A model generated the notes under the pieces. That model had not been told where the DNA came from and ran no database searches. It saw only the letters and a list, made by a program, of their open reading frames with translations. From Metallyticus violacea (Eukaryota > Arthropoda > Insecta > Mantodea > Metallyticidae), in the NCBI GenBank assembly GCA_030762175.1, contig CM060831.1, forward strand, positions 74,271,001-74,335,000: 64,000 nt of DNA. Direction: 5' to 3'. Shown here one piece after another: positions 46,226-58,563 of this stretch. The position numbers were made by a program, and so were the translations under genes. Position 1 is the first letter of the stretch; every line of letters begins with the position of its first letter.

Positions 46226-48311
46226 TTTTACATTGAACCCACTGTTATTTTTGGCTTACGTCCGTAGTTGAGCGTAGCTTCAAGCCAGTCGCCTACCATA
46301 GTAATAATAAACAAATTCCGTGCTGATGGTTGTAAGTAGAGAGTTATTTGCTGTCACGATAAAAAATATTATTTCTTTGTATAATTAGAGCCCTATGTAT
46401 GGACGCCGTGAAGCTCTAAGCTATCCACAACAGTTTACTGGAGATGGATTATTCCTGGGGACTATCCACAGCTCCTTGTGTGTTTGGTTATATTACTTGA
46501 AAATAATTATAATCAAGCCACACAAGGAGCCATGATGTCTTCATGTGCTCTCCTGCAGGTAGTAGAGGGGAGGTGCCTTCAATGTTGCTTTAACTGTTTT
46601 TCTTCTTTAAAAGCGAAGTTTCTATGACTAACGAACACTTAACGTGTATCCAAAGTGGACAAAGGTTGTGCTCTAACCAACAGATGAGTGTCTGTGATAT
46701 TACAGGCTTTTGGTTCGTCAGTGTCATTAATTACAGAGCATTTATAAAGTAAAACTTATTGTAGCATATTTCAATTGAACGCAGAACACAATTAATAACA
46801 GTCATTCTTCAGAGGTACTTAAAAGAAAATACCAGAAATAATGGAAGTAAAAGTTGTGAGAGAATGTAAATTTCATGAAAACGCGACATAATAAGCGACA
46901 GTAGAGGGACAGCACTTTGAACAACTCTTATACAACAGCAGTATTTATTATGAAATGTGTGCATGTTGATCAAAGTTGATCAAATGGTAATGTGAGGGGA
47001 ACTCGTCTGTCGGTGAAGCCGGTGATTGGCTTGACATTGCCCGGCGCGATTTGCTTTCCACCGATGGCAATACCAAAATAAGTATCTGCAATTACAATTC
47101 AAGTTATAATTGTGACAGGTTATGTAATACGCCGATCCTTTGTCCCCCTTCTTTCTTTCCTTCATTGGAAGAGAATGTAGTGGCATTTGTTATTAAATGA
47201 CTCCAACATGTTGCGTCATTCCCTTTTTCTTATTGCATTCCAAGCTCATAGTGAGTTGGCTGCAGGCTACCAGATAGAGATTACTTTAGGCTCCTGACTG
47301 GAATACGGAGTGTCACCATTCCGTACCCTGGGTAGGTTTTCAATACACTGCGTGTGGATGGCGACTTCTTGGCATCCTGTCCTCTAAACCTTTTATGCTG
47401 AAAATCATAGAATTCCTATGTTTAAATTGCTTTAACATAGATATTTTTGAGGGAAATTAATGAGGGACTGTAGTACTATATTTGCTTTAGTATATTATTG
47501 TGAATTTGGGTGTAGATTTGTACTGCCTTTATGACGAGTGTAAGATAAGAGCTCTTGCTTCCTAATTTAGGTAAAAATTCCTATGGCTACTTCTTCAATT
47601 TAGTATTATGCTTTAGGAAAAGTAAATAAGGAATTATTCTTTTTCAGTCTATGCAAAACTATTAATATTTTCTTTTGTTTACTTTCTAACTTGTTTAAAC
47701 AAGAAGGAAAACATTTCAATGCCCTTGCTAATTGCATTCATCATTTCAATGTACACTTTCTATTTCTTATTCTTCAACTCAAAAAAACAATTCATAAAGG
47801 AGCGCATTTATTAAATTGCTTATTTATTAAATTAAACTACAGAGTACTTGCCATTGTGTTAGAAATAATTCGAAGGCCTGATAAAAATTTTTCAGACAGC
47901 TCAGTACTATAACTTTTTTTCTTCTTCCTTCTGGAAAAGACTCTACTGCAATCTAAACTCATGAGTGTGCGAAAACCATTTTTAGGAGGTAGTGCAAACC
48001 TGTAGAATAGCAACGGTGTGTAGAACATTAGTTGGAAAGAAAGAATCAGATTTTAAAAATTCTGGTCACGGCTAGTTTCTTAGATTTTCGGCCTTCCGTG
48101 CACTTCCTTTATAACTAATGTCTTGCACAAGGCTAGTGTGCAAGAATCATTTCTATATATAAATTAACCCTTGTATATCTTGTGGTTAAACTAGAAGCCT
48201 AGGTCATAAGTACTCGTAGCATTTCCAGTTGCCTCTTAAGGAATAAATCTCTCACGGTAGATAAAACCTTAGGGAGGTCTCCGGGATATATAGAACAAGA
48301 TAAGAAGAGGA
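46226..48311. other. Unassigned stretch with one long hairpin
   Basis: Apart from the hairpin at 46471-46530, moderately GC-rich patches (about 46980-47200, 47230-47400) show no recognisable gene. Confidence 0.45.
46471..46530. repeat. Imperfect 22-bp inverted repeat
   Basis: GCTCCTTGTGTGTTTGGTTATA and, on the minus strand from 46530, GCTCCTTGTGTGGCTTGATTATA are separated by about 14 nt. It could form a hairpin or be the collapsed remains of a MITE. Confidence 0.75.
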
Positions 48312-48420
48312 GAACACATTAGCTCAGTTTGTTAGAGCATACGCACGGTAGATCGAGGATCCGTGATTCGAATCTCGTCTATGACCCGAATTTTCAAGTG
48401 GAATTCAACTAGTTAATGTT
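48312..48420 (+). mobile_element. tRNA-derived SINE head (family S4)
   Basis: Box A ATTAGCTCAGTTTGTTAGAGC, an anticodon-arm region GCACGGTAGATCGAGGATCC, and box B GTGATTCGAATCTC lie at tRNA spacing. AATTTTCAAGTGGAATTCAA follows, which is not tRNA. The head carries mismatches in its stems, so it is a SINE or pseudogene rather than a working tRNA. The 3' limit is unknown. Confidence 0.65.
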
Positions 48421-48990
48421 TATTTGCGATATCCTGCGGCCTTTGATGCTCAGATAAAATGCCAGTACTTGATAACCACCAGATTTCATATTCTTATCCA
48501 AAGTGCAAGATGCTGCAGATCGAGCAGGCCTTATAAAAATAAACCAACGTAAAAAAATTATGCGGTAAGGTATCAGCGTTTTAGAATTAGCAACTCTTCA
48601 ATTTATCTTTTTGGCTCCAACTTAAAATCAAAAGGAATTCATGAACATATAACGCGCTTCGCTAATTCAGTATTTAGCGTCGATAATGCAACTGAAAATA
48701 TTTTTTCTTTAATAATTTAATAAACAAAGTGTTTGATCCCTTCCATAAGGCGATGCTGATATTGTCTATCATAGATTCCCGAACATTTTAGCATCTCTAT
48801 AAAAATTACTCATTATTTGCTGTATGCTATTTTGAAAAATAGAGCCGATTCTCCCACTATGTTAAGCCTCAGTATTTTCATAGCATGTGGATTTGTTCTG
48901 TAAACACGAAATAAAGATCAAGGGTGGTTAGGTAGAGATATTTTTGTTCGAACTTGACGAATTGTATCTTTTGGATAGGTTTAAATGCAG

Positions 48991-49271
48991 TTTGTTTTTA
49001 TTGTTGTTTAACACCCGTTTTTATTACTGAGACACTACAGGCGGTGGACACTGATGATACATGAAATGAAATGATGAATTGGGAAAGGATTTTTTTAAAG
49101 AAGGAAACGTTCCAGACCTAAATTTAGGGTACCTCCTCGGCATTTTCCATTTTTGAGAACTAAGGAAAACCTGGATAAAACCTCAGACAGGGAAGACGGT
49201 TCTGGCGGGATTCAAACCCCAGACCTCCCGCTCATGAGTCTGCGTCTTAACGACCTCGGCCACTGGTGACA
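48991..49271 (-). mobile_element. tRNA-derived SINE, family S1, copy 2
   Basis: Same family as 74-355: on the minus strand, a head with box B GGTTTGAATCC (49219-49209), then the shared body. Its A-rich tail on plus reads TTTGTTTTTATTGTTGTTTA. A near-identical target duplication, GTTTAAATGCAG (48979-48990) and GTTTAAACGTAG (49272-49283), has two changes, so this copy is older than copy 1. Confidence 0.92.
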
Positions 49272-49283
49272 GTTTAAACGTAG

Positions 49284-52195
49284 ATAAAAGCAATAGAAAA
49301 CAATGCATAGATAACTGGATTTTCAACGTCAGAGGTCACTGTCTGGTCTTGTTTACTATAAATTCTGCATAATGGTTTTATCTACCCCTGGAGTGGTTGA
49401 CACTTGTATATAATAGTTAAATTTAAAAATAAACATGTAACAGTGATAATAACATTAACAACACAAATATTATATTAAATAAGGTTATAACTGTTATTTA
49501 TTAACATTTCAATTATCCTCTTTTCCTTATTTATTTCATTTCTGCTTTTCTTTATTTTCTGGCTCTGCTCTGAGTCTATCATACTAGACAAGTACAATGT
49601 AGAAAGAGGTGAATGGAAATATTAAATGAATGCGTTTTTTCATCCTGTGCTCCCTTTTTTTGCTTGTTCAAGGGATTCTGAGAAGATAACAAGGAACGAG
49701 TATAATATAATCTCTCTCTTATACCTCTATATAAAAGATAAGAGAGGAAGTTAGAAAGGAGAAAAGACGGGGAAGAAATACGAAACAAGAAAAAGAAGGA
49801 AGAGAGAGAATATGGCTAAAGAGGAAAAAAAAAAAAAACGTTATTTCTCTTATCGCTTAATTTTTGTAACACTCGTTTTGTTTTTCTCTTCTCTTGCCAA
49901 CTTTTCAACTCTTTGAGATATGTTGTGTTTTGTATTTTTATACATCTTTTATTGTTAGCTTCAACTATTAATGCTGAGTTTTTAATGCTATGGCATGTGC
50001 ATGCTTTAACGTTTCGCTGTATCGTAAGCTTCTTATCATTTGTTTACTTTACACTATACCATTACCCTATTAACAATGCAGGAGCACACCTAATGAGCCC
50101 AGAGGAGTAGTGCACCCCAGAGGGCCTATACGAGCGAACCCTGGGCACTGGGAAGTACGACGCAGGTTTCTAAGCTAGGAGACATGTCGGTCAAATGATA
50201 CTGTCCCCTAGAGCCCCTTCCAGATGTCAAATTGTTATTGTACCTTGGTACATGCCTATCGCCGCTTCCTGGCCATTGGCTGATCAGAGTAAATGTGATA
50301 GAAGGCACGGTGCTTGCGAGACCCTGGAGAAAGATGTGTCAAAATGTTCACTGAACGCAGATTCCATCTAAACACAGATACTCCACGTTCACCTTAGATG
50401 AAAAACTCAAATTACGGCATATAAAAATGCCTGAATGCAAGGTATGAGGACAGATTGAACTGCTCTCTCCGTTTTAGGGGAATTCGTTTCGCTCCGTGTC
50501 CTATTGTTATATTGTGATAGAATGAGGAAGGTTTCAGAAAACACTGGTGAAATAATTTCTTTCCCCCCCTTTTTTTTCTTGGTATCAAAGCGGTGATGTT
50601 TGTATTCATTTGTGAAAAGTGTTTTAAACCAATCAGCAGGTATTAAGTAGTGATCCTATGATTTTAGTCCATTGGAGTCTCTTCTTATGGTGATAAGTTT
50701 AGCAATGATATTTTTCTTACTGCCATATACCCCTTCAGATCAGCTTCTAAAACAAACGTCTTATTCTTTTCTACTAGTTCCACATATATTTGTGCTTAAG
50801 TGTGAGGTATTTTCTTTCTTTTTTTTTTTTTTTTTTTTTTGGTTATTCAAATGAATTTTTCATTATTATTTGTAGTTTTGATGGTTATCCTGGTCCTAGT
50901 AAATCTTGATTGATATCGGTATTTGTGTGGCAAGCAAGGTTGTATTTCAACCCTCAAATAGACATATTCTTTAGCATTCTGATGAAACCGAAAAATCTGT
51001 CTTCCTCAATTCTATAATCACAACAGATAATATTTCCACTCTTGGAGTTATAGAAACCATGTAATCATTTTAAGTGTGACCAACACACTAAGTTCATAAG
51101 GCAGGTTCTTGCTGTGTGGTTGATAGTACTGGGAACAGCATCGATGCCTAAATTACATAGGCTGGTATGGACAATGAAGCATACAGTTCCAGGTTTCTAT
51201 ACTTTGTTTCTCCAATGCACTTTATAACAATAACTTTGCATAATCTGTGTATAATATTGAATCTCAATTAATTTAACAGTTTATTGCGCGTAAATAAGCA
51301 GGTGTATTGAAATAAATGTATGGAAGCTATACACGTGAGCTAAATATGCAAAGTATGCAGATATTTAGTTTATGCACATGATGAAAGGGTGAAAGCCAAA
51401 ACAAAAAGCTTATTCCTCTGAGTCGCTTGTCCTTCCCAGTTGACACAATGTGTAAATGATTATTTGAAGGGGGAAGCATACCAATATGGGAGAGATAAAA
51501 CTCATCGGTGCTATATATCATACAAATTACTTTACATTTCTCTTTTCTTTAAAAACCAAGCCTTAAAATCGGACTTAACAAAACAGAAACAAAGAAAACC
51601 TCTTTTGTTTCAAACAGAAAAATTAAAATGAAGGAAACAAAGCAGAAATGCTGCAAGACCGGTCTGCAGTGCTCTGGTTTAGAGCTAATGCTCTAGAGAG
51701 GCATTTGTTTCAGGTTTACAACTTCCATCACAGATCATCTGTCACGTACTCTTCACGATAATTCAAAACCGTCGTGTGGAAACAGCTGCGTGTGGCGCCC
51801 TCTGAGAACAACAGTTGGAACTCTGTTACTATTGTGCTTTCTGAACGTGAATACGTGTGACAATGTGCGCTGGAGAAGTTGCCCTGCCATTTCGACATTC
51901 ATATGTTAATAGCGATGGAGAGAGTAAATCGTCATAAATCAACAAGAGTCGTTTGCTAGTAAATCGATACAATATGGTTGAAAGATTCAATAGCATGTTC
52001 ATTGATTTTACATTCGCTTTGCGTCAGTATACATGCCAATCTTTAAATTCCTCTACCAACAGGAAGGAGCAGCAAAAAATCAATTCCATTAATAAATAAA
52101 GAATTCTTTTGACCAAAGAAAAAACGTTAAAAATTAAAAAAAAAAAAATCAGTCTTCCTAAAGCTTAGGATAATGAAATATTGAGCACAAATTCT
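49284..52195. other. Unassigned stretch
   Basis: Contains polypurine patches (49740-49840) and long T-runs (50820-50840). A GC-richer block at 50080-50340 may be an unidentified repeat. No gene supported. Confidence 0.45.
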
Positions 52196-52199
52196 TTAA

Positions 52200-52869
52200 G
52201 GGGAGTTCAAAAGGCCTATCCTTATAATGTTAAATTTACCAACTTCAGTTTCCATTTTCTCAAGAACTATTAAAGCTAATGAAATGAAACTTTTACAGCA
52301 TACTGCACATAATTGAAATGTGCTGTTCTATTTTTCACTGTTATACCATGACTCTGAAGTAAAATATATATTATTTTCAATTGTTTGCTTTCTTCGGTCC
52401 CCCCCCCCCTCATTTTGTCATCCTCATCATCATATCATAAATAAGGGGTAAACTTTTCAAATAGATAGTTTATACAGATCCTTAAAAAATTGGGAAACTT
52501 ATGCAAAAAATATTTTTACAGAAAAATTAACTTTTTGGGGGAAACACTCCTAGCTAATCCAACATTGTAAAATAGCAAAGGACGATGTCATGAAAATAAA
52601 CGCGGCTAGTTTATGAAATAAAAAAATTATATAATTCAAGACAAACCACAGCCTTCTAGAGAAACAGTTCCTGAGATATAGAATTTTAATTGAACAAGTG
52701 CTAGCGTCTACAGTGGCATAATTAAAAATGCGTTAAAATACTTATAACCAAAGAACATTAATAATGAAAATCATACCAAAATAAACAGAAATTTCCAAAT
52801 ATTAAAACGGTACAAAAAACAAGAATATTATTTTCCACCTCCCCTCCCCTTTTCCATTTAATACTTCCC
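52200..52869. mobile_element. Possible piggyBac-type MITE, TTAA-flanked
   Basis: GGGGAGTTCAAAAGG at the left and, on the minus strand, GGGAAGTATTAAATGG at the right are each preceded by TTAA (52196-52199, 52870-52873). The terminal match is short (6 of 7 bp), so the call rests mainly on the paired TTAA sites. The interior is AT-rich with no transposase. Confidence 0.4.
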
Positions 52870-52873
52870 TTAA

Positions 52874-55479
52874 CACGGACCAAGTTTAAAATCGGATCTC
52901 TTTCATCTAAAAATGCTTTGGTGCTAAAAATCTCAACGCAAACACAATGTCTTTATAAAAGCATTTCGTCCAACTCTTCTTTTTTCAACGATGAAAAGCC
53001 AAAAGTTGCATATCTACGCTTAAGGAACACAACGACACTTTAGCTCAAAGGCGTTTGCCGTCAACAAAATACAAGTGACGATCCAAATACAGCCAAGTTC
53101 CCACTGGTCGCAAGATGCATTAAGGCTGCAGGGATAGTCCTCAAGAAATTCATGACTACGAACTTTTCAGATACTCTCGCACACTTTTCCGTTTTTTTAC
53201 TTGAAGAATATTTCCAGAAACAACAGAAAACGTTTGTCTTCACAACGCATATTGTCTAGCGCTTGATAACAGCTTTAAAATAGTTGCAGGACAGATGCCT
53301 CAAGAAAGAAACGTAGTTTATTTATGGGTACTAAGAGGTGAAATTTGATAATAATCTTGCAGATATCAACGCAGATATCACATTAAATCTTAATAAAATG
53401 TAAAATGCTTACATTTTTATAGTATAGTATTTATTCCTGATTTTCGAAATGAATTAATTAAACTTATTGAAAACAAAATTATATTACATTACCCATGTCC
53501 TTCAGATCACTAGAATAGTAAAAAAAAATCAAAATATGTTTTTCCAACATATAATTATTATATTAACATTTTCAATGGGTCCAAATGATAAATTCTGCAT
53601 TGTGTACAACATTGGGCACATTAGTTTATAAGAGTAAATGAATTATTATTTTTTTCTTAAATGATATAACATGTTAACATGGACATTTTACCGTGTTATT
53701 ATACTACTACAGTGAAAAATAACTGAAGAAATTTGCTTAAAGCAGTAAGATTTAAAACGTTCACGTAGTTATTAAAACACTGAAAGTGCAGAATTTATAG
53801 AAAATATTGCTTATATAAAAATTCATATTTATAATATATATAGATAACTTTTTATACATTATAATGATTGAATAAATTCTGCGGAATTTTTAAATACCAT
53901 TCCAATGGTTTTCTACTTGGAATCCAATTATATGCTATGTTTATTAAAATTACGAATTCGCAACAGATGTCCATAGCCAAAAAATAGAAATAAAAATTGA
54001 AGATACACAAAGGGAATATTTCTAAGACAAATTTATTATTAAAAAGTAACATATGGTAGAATTGCCACTTAAATATATCATCTCTAGTGCAAAGAATATA
54101 ATTAAACTATGGCCACTTTAATTATGGATATCAGAAAAAGAAACGAAAGAATTTAACTTTTTCAGTTTAAAGCAAAGACAGAGATTACTGGGAATTCCTA
54201 AATGATGTATATATTTCCAGCATTAAAGTTCGGAGAATGTTAGCGAACACCGCAACTTACAGAACATAAACGTTCATCTTCCAACATGAAGGAGCGCCTT
54301 TTCATTTTCAATGCAGTATGGCTATTTCTAAAGAGAGTTTTATAACACTGTAAACTGCTGCTATAGAGACAATTTGCATACATGCTACAAAGAGTATTGG
54401 ACGAACTTTTTTACTCCAAATTGGACATTTATTGAGTCAGAAACAACACATTGGTATAGTAAATTAAAACTGTATAAATAAATTTCGGGCATGCTTTAGA
54501 AATCCTTCTTTCTAGGAAAATTAGATTGCACTTTTAAAGAGTAGTATATTTAGTACCTACATATTATTAGGTTAGCCAGAAAGTTTTTCCTTTAGGTACC
54601 TGGTGCCTTAACATGACAGAACAACGAGAAAACATATATATATATTACTTCAAAATATTATTTTCAAATACTTTCATCCATTTAAAATATTTAGATTTAG
54701 GGAAACAAAAATCTCTGACTTGTTTTTGACATCTTCGATATTATTGAAGTGACTTACTAGAAGAAATGTTACCATGTACTGGAACAGCGATAACCAGAAG
54801 TCGCAACATCTGGACCTTTTGTCTAGTTTCTGGATTTTTTGTTGAGTCAACTTGAACGATGTTTTTTGCAGTAGCCCGCTCTCCGTTTATTAAAACCGAG
54901 CAGCGCAGTCTTAAAAGTTCATAAACCCTGTGCAGTACATCTCAGTGTTAACTACACGATAGTTTGGGATCAGCTGGAAGAAAACACTTTCAAATTTCAC
55001 CAAATGCAAATAATCACTTTTTGACAGAACGACTTTGCAGATTACTGCCTGAGTTTTCTCTTCTGAGAATTACTTATGGAACAAGGATCATTTTTCATCA
55101 CATATCACAATACGTTTCCAAAATAGCTTATATAGGGGAGAAATGGTAACAAATATCAACTCCTTGCTGATCCTAAGCTTCGGCAAGTATCATCTACTCT
55201 TCGACTTTTATAGATTATGTCCGTTTGGTGTTGTTTCGAAGACACCAAATCTTCCTGACAATGCACAAGTATTACGAGTAGCAAGTGACAATTCGAGAGC
55301 AAAGGACGCAAACTTTCATGGCTACTATGGAAAATCCTTGAAAAGGTCCTTACGGCCCACCTCCACTGAAATATAAATATCACATAATATTGTAAACTTA
55401 ATTATCATAATATTTCATGCATTATAATTAGTAACGTAGATTTCCTATAACACGACATAATGTTAACATGTGACTTGCA
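52874..55479. other. Unassigned stretch with one coding-like patch
   Basis: A plus frame at about 53044-53252 (69 codons without ATG start) reads NTAKFPLVARCIKAAGIVLK and similar protein-like text, but I cannot assign it. The remainder is AT-rich. Confidence 0.4.
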
Positions 55480-56420
55480 CATCAACAAAAAAGTAAGTCT
55501 CTGGTGTTTTTCGGTTACGGTAGCTTGGAAACCCAACCAGGTCATAAAACTGTATTAAATAGGAAGAAACCCGAGGGTCGTTTGTGAAGCCCCCATTTTT
55601 AAAAGAACTTTCGTTTGGGGATTGACTCTAACAGGCGTTGTAATGTTAATCTTTAAACTAGCCAATGCCAACAAAATGTTTTAAACTTTTAAAAATAGCG
55701 AACGGCACTTGTGGCAAGCGAATTTAAACCAGCCAATGCAAAATGTATGTTTGAACTTTCAAAGATGAGCGCGAATTTGCGTGTACCTTTGTGACCCCCT
55801 TTGGGGTCGGTACGCCACCAATTACTTGATTCGAATTTAATATATAACAAAGCGTTTGCTCTGTTGAGACAAGCAGTTGTACGGTGTACATGCGGCATTG
55901 CGCAGTGCTCATAAGTTCCACGTTGCTGAGGCACGCTGTTCACAGAAACAGCTTAGTCGTACTTCGGAAGGGACAAAAGTTCTGATACATCAATTAGGTA
56001 GTTTTTAAGTTGACACTCAGCTGAGAAACGTTTATCAGTTACGCATTTCAAATACACGATCATCAGTTTTCAGCTTCACACACCGGGGCGGCGGTTAAGT
56101 TTATCTAAGTCTATCGTACGCAAAACACCAGAGGACACCAAAGATTTAGAACATAATAAAGTACCTATATACATTGCGTGTTTATTTATATTATTGAACT
56201 CCTCTCCCAGTCTTTAGAGTACGAACCACCAAAACAGCACAATTCAAACTGAGAAATCGTTGTCTTTGAAGCGTAGGCAACAACACCGAAGCGATCATGG
56301 GTCAATTTACCAACCGTTTCAAAATTGGTGTCACAACGTGAGGCCCATCTACAAACCGCTTCAAAATTGATGCCAATAGCCGGATTCACTGAATACTTCA
56401 TCCTCCAGAACGCAGTTTTT
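55480..56420 (-). repeat. Unnamed 1-kb dispersed repeat, copy 2 (inverted)
   Basis: Collinear on the minus strand with 35590-36620. Two motif repeats read NFEAV and NFETV, 15 residues apart, followed by DRFGVVAYASKTT, in a frame open from 56401 to 56186. A second open frame, 55943-55689, holds CLNRANALLYIKFESSNWW. These longer frames suggest it once encoded protein. Ends are set only by where similarity to copy 1 stops. Confidence 0.75.
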
Positions 56421-57437
56421 CTTCAAAGCTGGTATCTCCATCAATGAATCACGTGAATCAATTTAATTTGTTCTCATACTGATAACATTCACCTTCTATC
56501 TGATTATATATACAGCTGCTATCTCAAACTCGTTTTAAACTATTATTTAAAATAATATCCTCAAAAATATAAACTAATCATCCGTTATCTAGTAACTCCG
56601 AGACAAATGAAGAGCCTGTTTTTAGGAATATAAGTGTGTATCCAACAAATACTTCTAAAAGATAAAATTATTCAGTAATATGTTAAAACATTTAAAAAAA
56701 GGATGTAATGGAATAACAAACTCGAACCTAAAGAGAAAGTTTAGTTTGGAAAGTAGTCGGAAGTTAACGCTGGGAATCTCACCACGGATGTTTGAGTTTC
56801 AATTACCTAAAGTCTCTACTTATAATTCGATTTTCTTGTTTCTTCACAGACAATTCCTCAAAGAAAGGTTTTAAATTCACGGAACTAGTTCTGTACTTGC
56901 CTTTTGGTGCATACATGAAATATTATATAAACCAGAAAAGGCTCAAAGACCAATATGTTTATCCCGTTAAGCAAATCATTGGAATTGTTATTCCATGGAA
57001 AAGAAGTACGTTGAACTTTCCACTAAGGACTCATTACTTCCGCCTTCTGTTGTCTATAATAATTCAACCATCGCTTGGTAACATCCATTGTTCGTTAGCT
57101 GTATTGCTTAGTTGCAACGGCTCGCCTTGTATGGGCAATATACTCGCTGTGCTTGACCAGAACTCAATAGGGTTTAATTGTTGTCTCGCACGACATGTAT
57201 CATCGAACGGTTATGCTACTATACTGGCAGGACACGATTAGTAGAAAATGACATTCCCTATAATAAAATCAAAAGTTGTTACGTTAAAGATAAATAGCTA
57301 ATTAAATAGCTTTGATTGCAATGGTTTTACTGAGAAATTTGTTCATACTGTGTATTTCAAACTTTAAGTAGTATTCAATTCAAAATTTTCCAGAGAAATA
57401 ATCTCTTCCTCCATCATATATATATATATATATATAT
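56421..57437. other. Unassigned stretch
   Basis: The longest plus frame (56792-57241, 149 codons) has AT-driven composition and no recognisable domain. A splice-acceptor-like TTTCTTGTTTCTTCACAG-type tract ends near 56850, but no coding exon follows convincingly. Confidence 0.4.
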
Positions 57438-57490
57438 ACTAACCTCATATATCTGCAAATCTATGATATATGCAGATATATGAGGTTAGT
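57438..57490. repeat. Perfect 20-bp inverted repeat (hairpin) next to (TA)n
   Basis: ACTAACCTCATATATCTGCA (57438-57457) and its exact complement (57471-57490) flank a 13-nt loop. A (TA)n run of about 20 nt lies immediately to the left. Perfect pairing over 20 bp is unlikely by chance. Function unknown. Confidence 0.95.
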
Positions 57491-57689
57491 TCCGTAACCT
57501 TGTAATGCTATATTGCACTTTTATTTCATTTTTTAAGCTTTTTCTGGTGCTCATGATAATAATATATTTATTGTGCATCGATTTTTCGGGTGAAAATAGC
57601 CGATATTGAATTTGAAGCCGAAATATATCGAATTGGAGCATTAAATGTTTGTTTCAGAAAAATAAATGTTTATTATTTTAGCTCTAATA

Positions 57690-58563
57690 CCACGACCCTA
57701 TCAAAAAGTTCCCGGAATATAATTAATATATAACAAAGTGTCCAATTTAAATTTTATCACCATCCTTTTAAAAAGCCACTGTGCAGTGATAACCTTTTCC
57801 AAAGTGTGAAAGTTCTCTGAGGCCTGTTCTCAAAGTGAGTCAAGCATCTTCCCCAATTCGCAGTGGATCTCGTTCATAGAGTTAAAACGGCGACCCTTGA
57901 ACTTCTGGTTCTTCTTCAAAAAGAGGAAGAAGTCCTAGGTTGCCAGTTCTGACTAAAGAGTCGGTGACGAAAGTTAATAATAACGTTGCAATCGAGAAAT
58001 TCATTCGATAGTAACCTCTATAAGGGGTGAACTGTTGTAATGGACATCCAATTTCCTTTGCACTATATTTCAGCAAATGAGCGCTAAATATTCTCTGTCA
58101 GAGGCCTCAGAAAGATTTTAGCGATGTCTGTATAGTTTTTTTTTTTTTTTTTTTTTGAACGATTTTCATGCACAAGTTATCTAATTTTCGGGATTCGTGA
58201 TCGTGGACGCTCGCCTTGACCTCTGGTCGTCTTCTAGCGATATTCTGCCATTCTAGAGGCTTAAGTTTCGCTCTGAAAAAGCTTTCACTACTACTTATTT
58301 AATTAGCATAAGCCTGCCGAATCGTTTCAAAGGTCTCGTTCCAGATTCACTGAGTATGACCAAAAATTTATTTTATCTCTCTGCTTTCATTTGTAGTCCA
58401 TAATGAAATCACAAATATGTAATAAAAATGTATGTACAGCTCAGCTTCAGATATTTGCAGGATGACACCACTGCTCATGCTGCGTGCGCATCCCCGTATT
58501 CATTTCTATCGTTGCGCAATACTCGTAGGCCTAGTCTCGGAACTTTTTGATATTAACTCGCAG
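57690..58563 (-). mobile_element. Decayed mariner element sharing TIRs with derivative C
   Basis: The left end holds CCACGACCCTATCAAAAAGT then TCCCGGAA. The right end, read on the minus strand, has GAGTTAATATCAAAAAGTTC then CGAGAC. Both match the TIR of 39274-39899. Minus-strand text includes the HTH region (ETFETIRQAYAN, about 58310-58345) and the C-terminal region (KKNQKFKGRRFNSMNEIHCE, about 57850-57930). A TA target is visible only at the left (57688-57689). Confidence 0.75.
57850..58345 (-). pseudogene. Mariner transposase relic (HTH_48 type)
   Basis: The N-terminal HTH (ETFETIRQAYAN, then WQNIARRRPEVKAS) and a C-terminal block (FKGRRFNSMNEIHCELGKML) survive in different frames with stops between. 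A 20-nt T-run at about 58137-58157 interrupts the region. The catalytic aspartates are not recognised. Confidence 0.65.

Noticed and set aside
48312..48386. Functional tRNA gene
   Set aside because: Arms are mismatched and the sequence runs into SINE-like body without a Pol III terminator.
56792..57241. Longest plus-strand open frame outside the retroelement (149 codons)
   Set aside because: AT-driven composition (Leu/Ile/Phe/Tyr/Asn-rich), no recognisable domain, no codon bias. Expected by chance in 64 kb.
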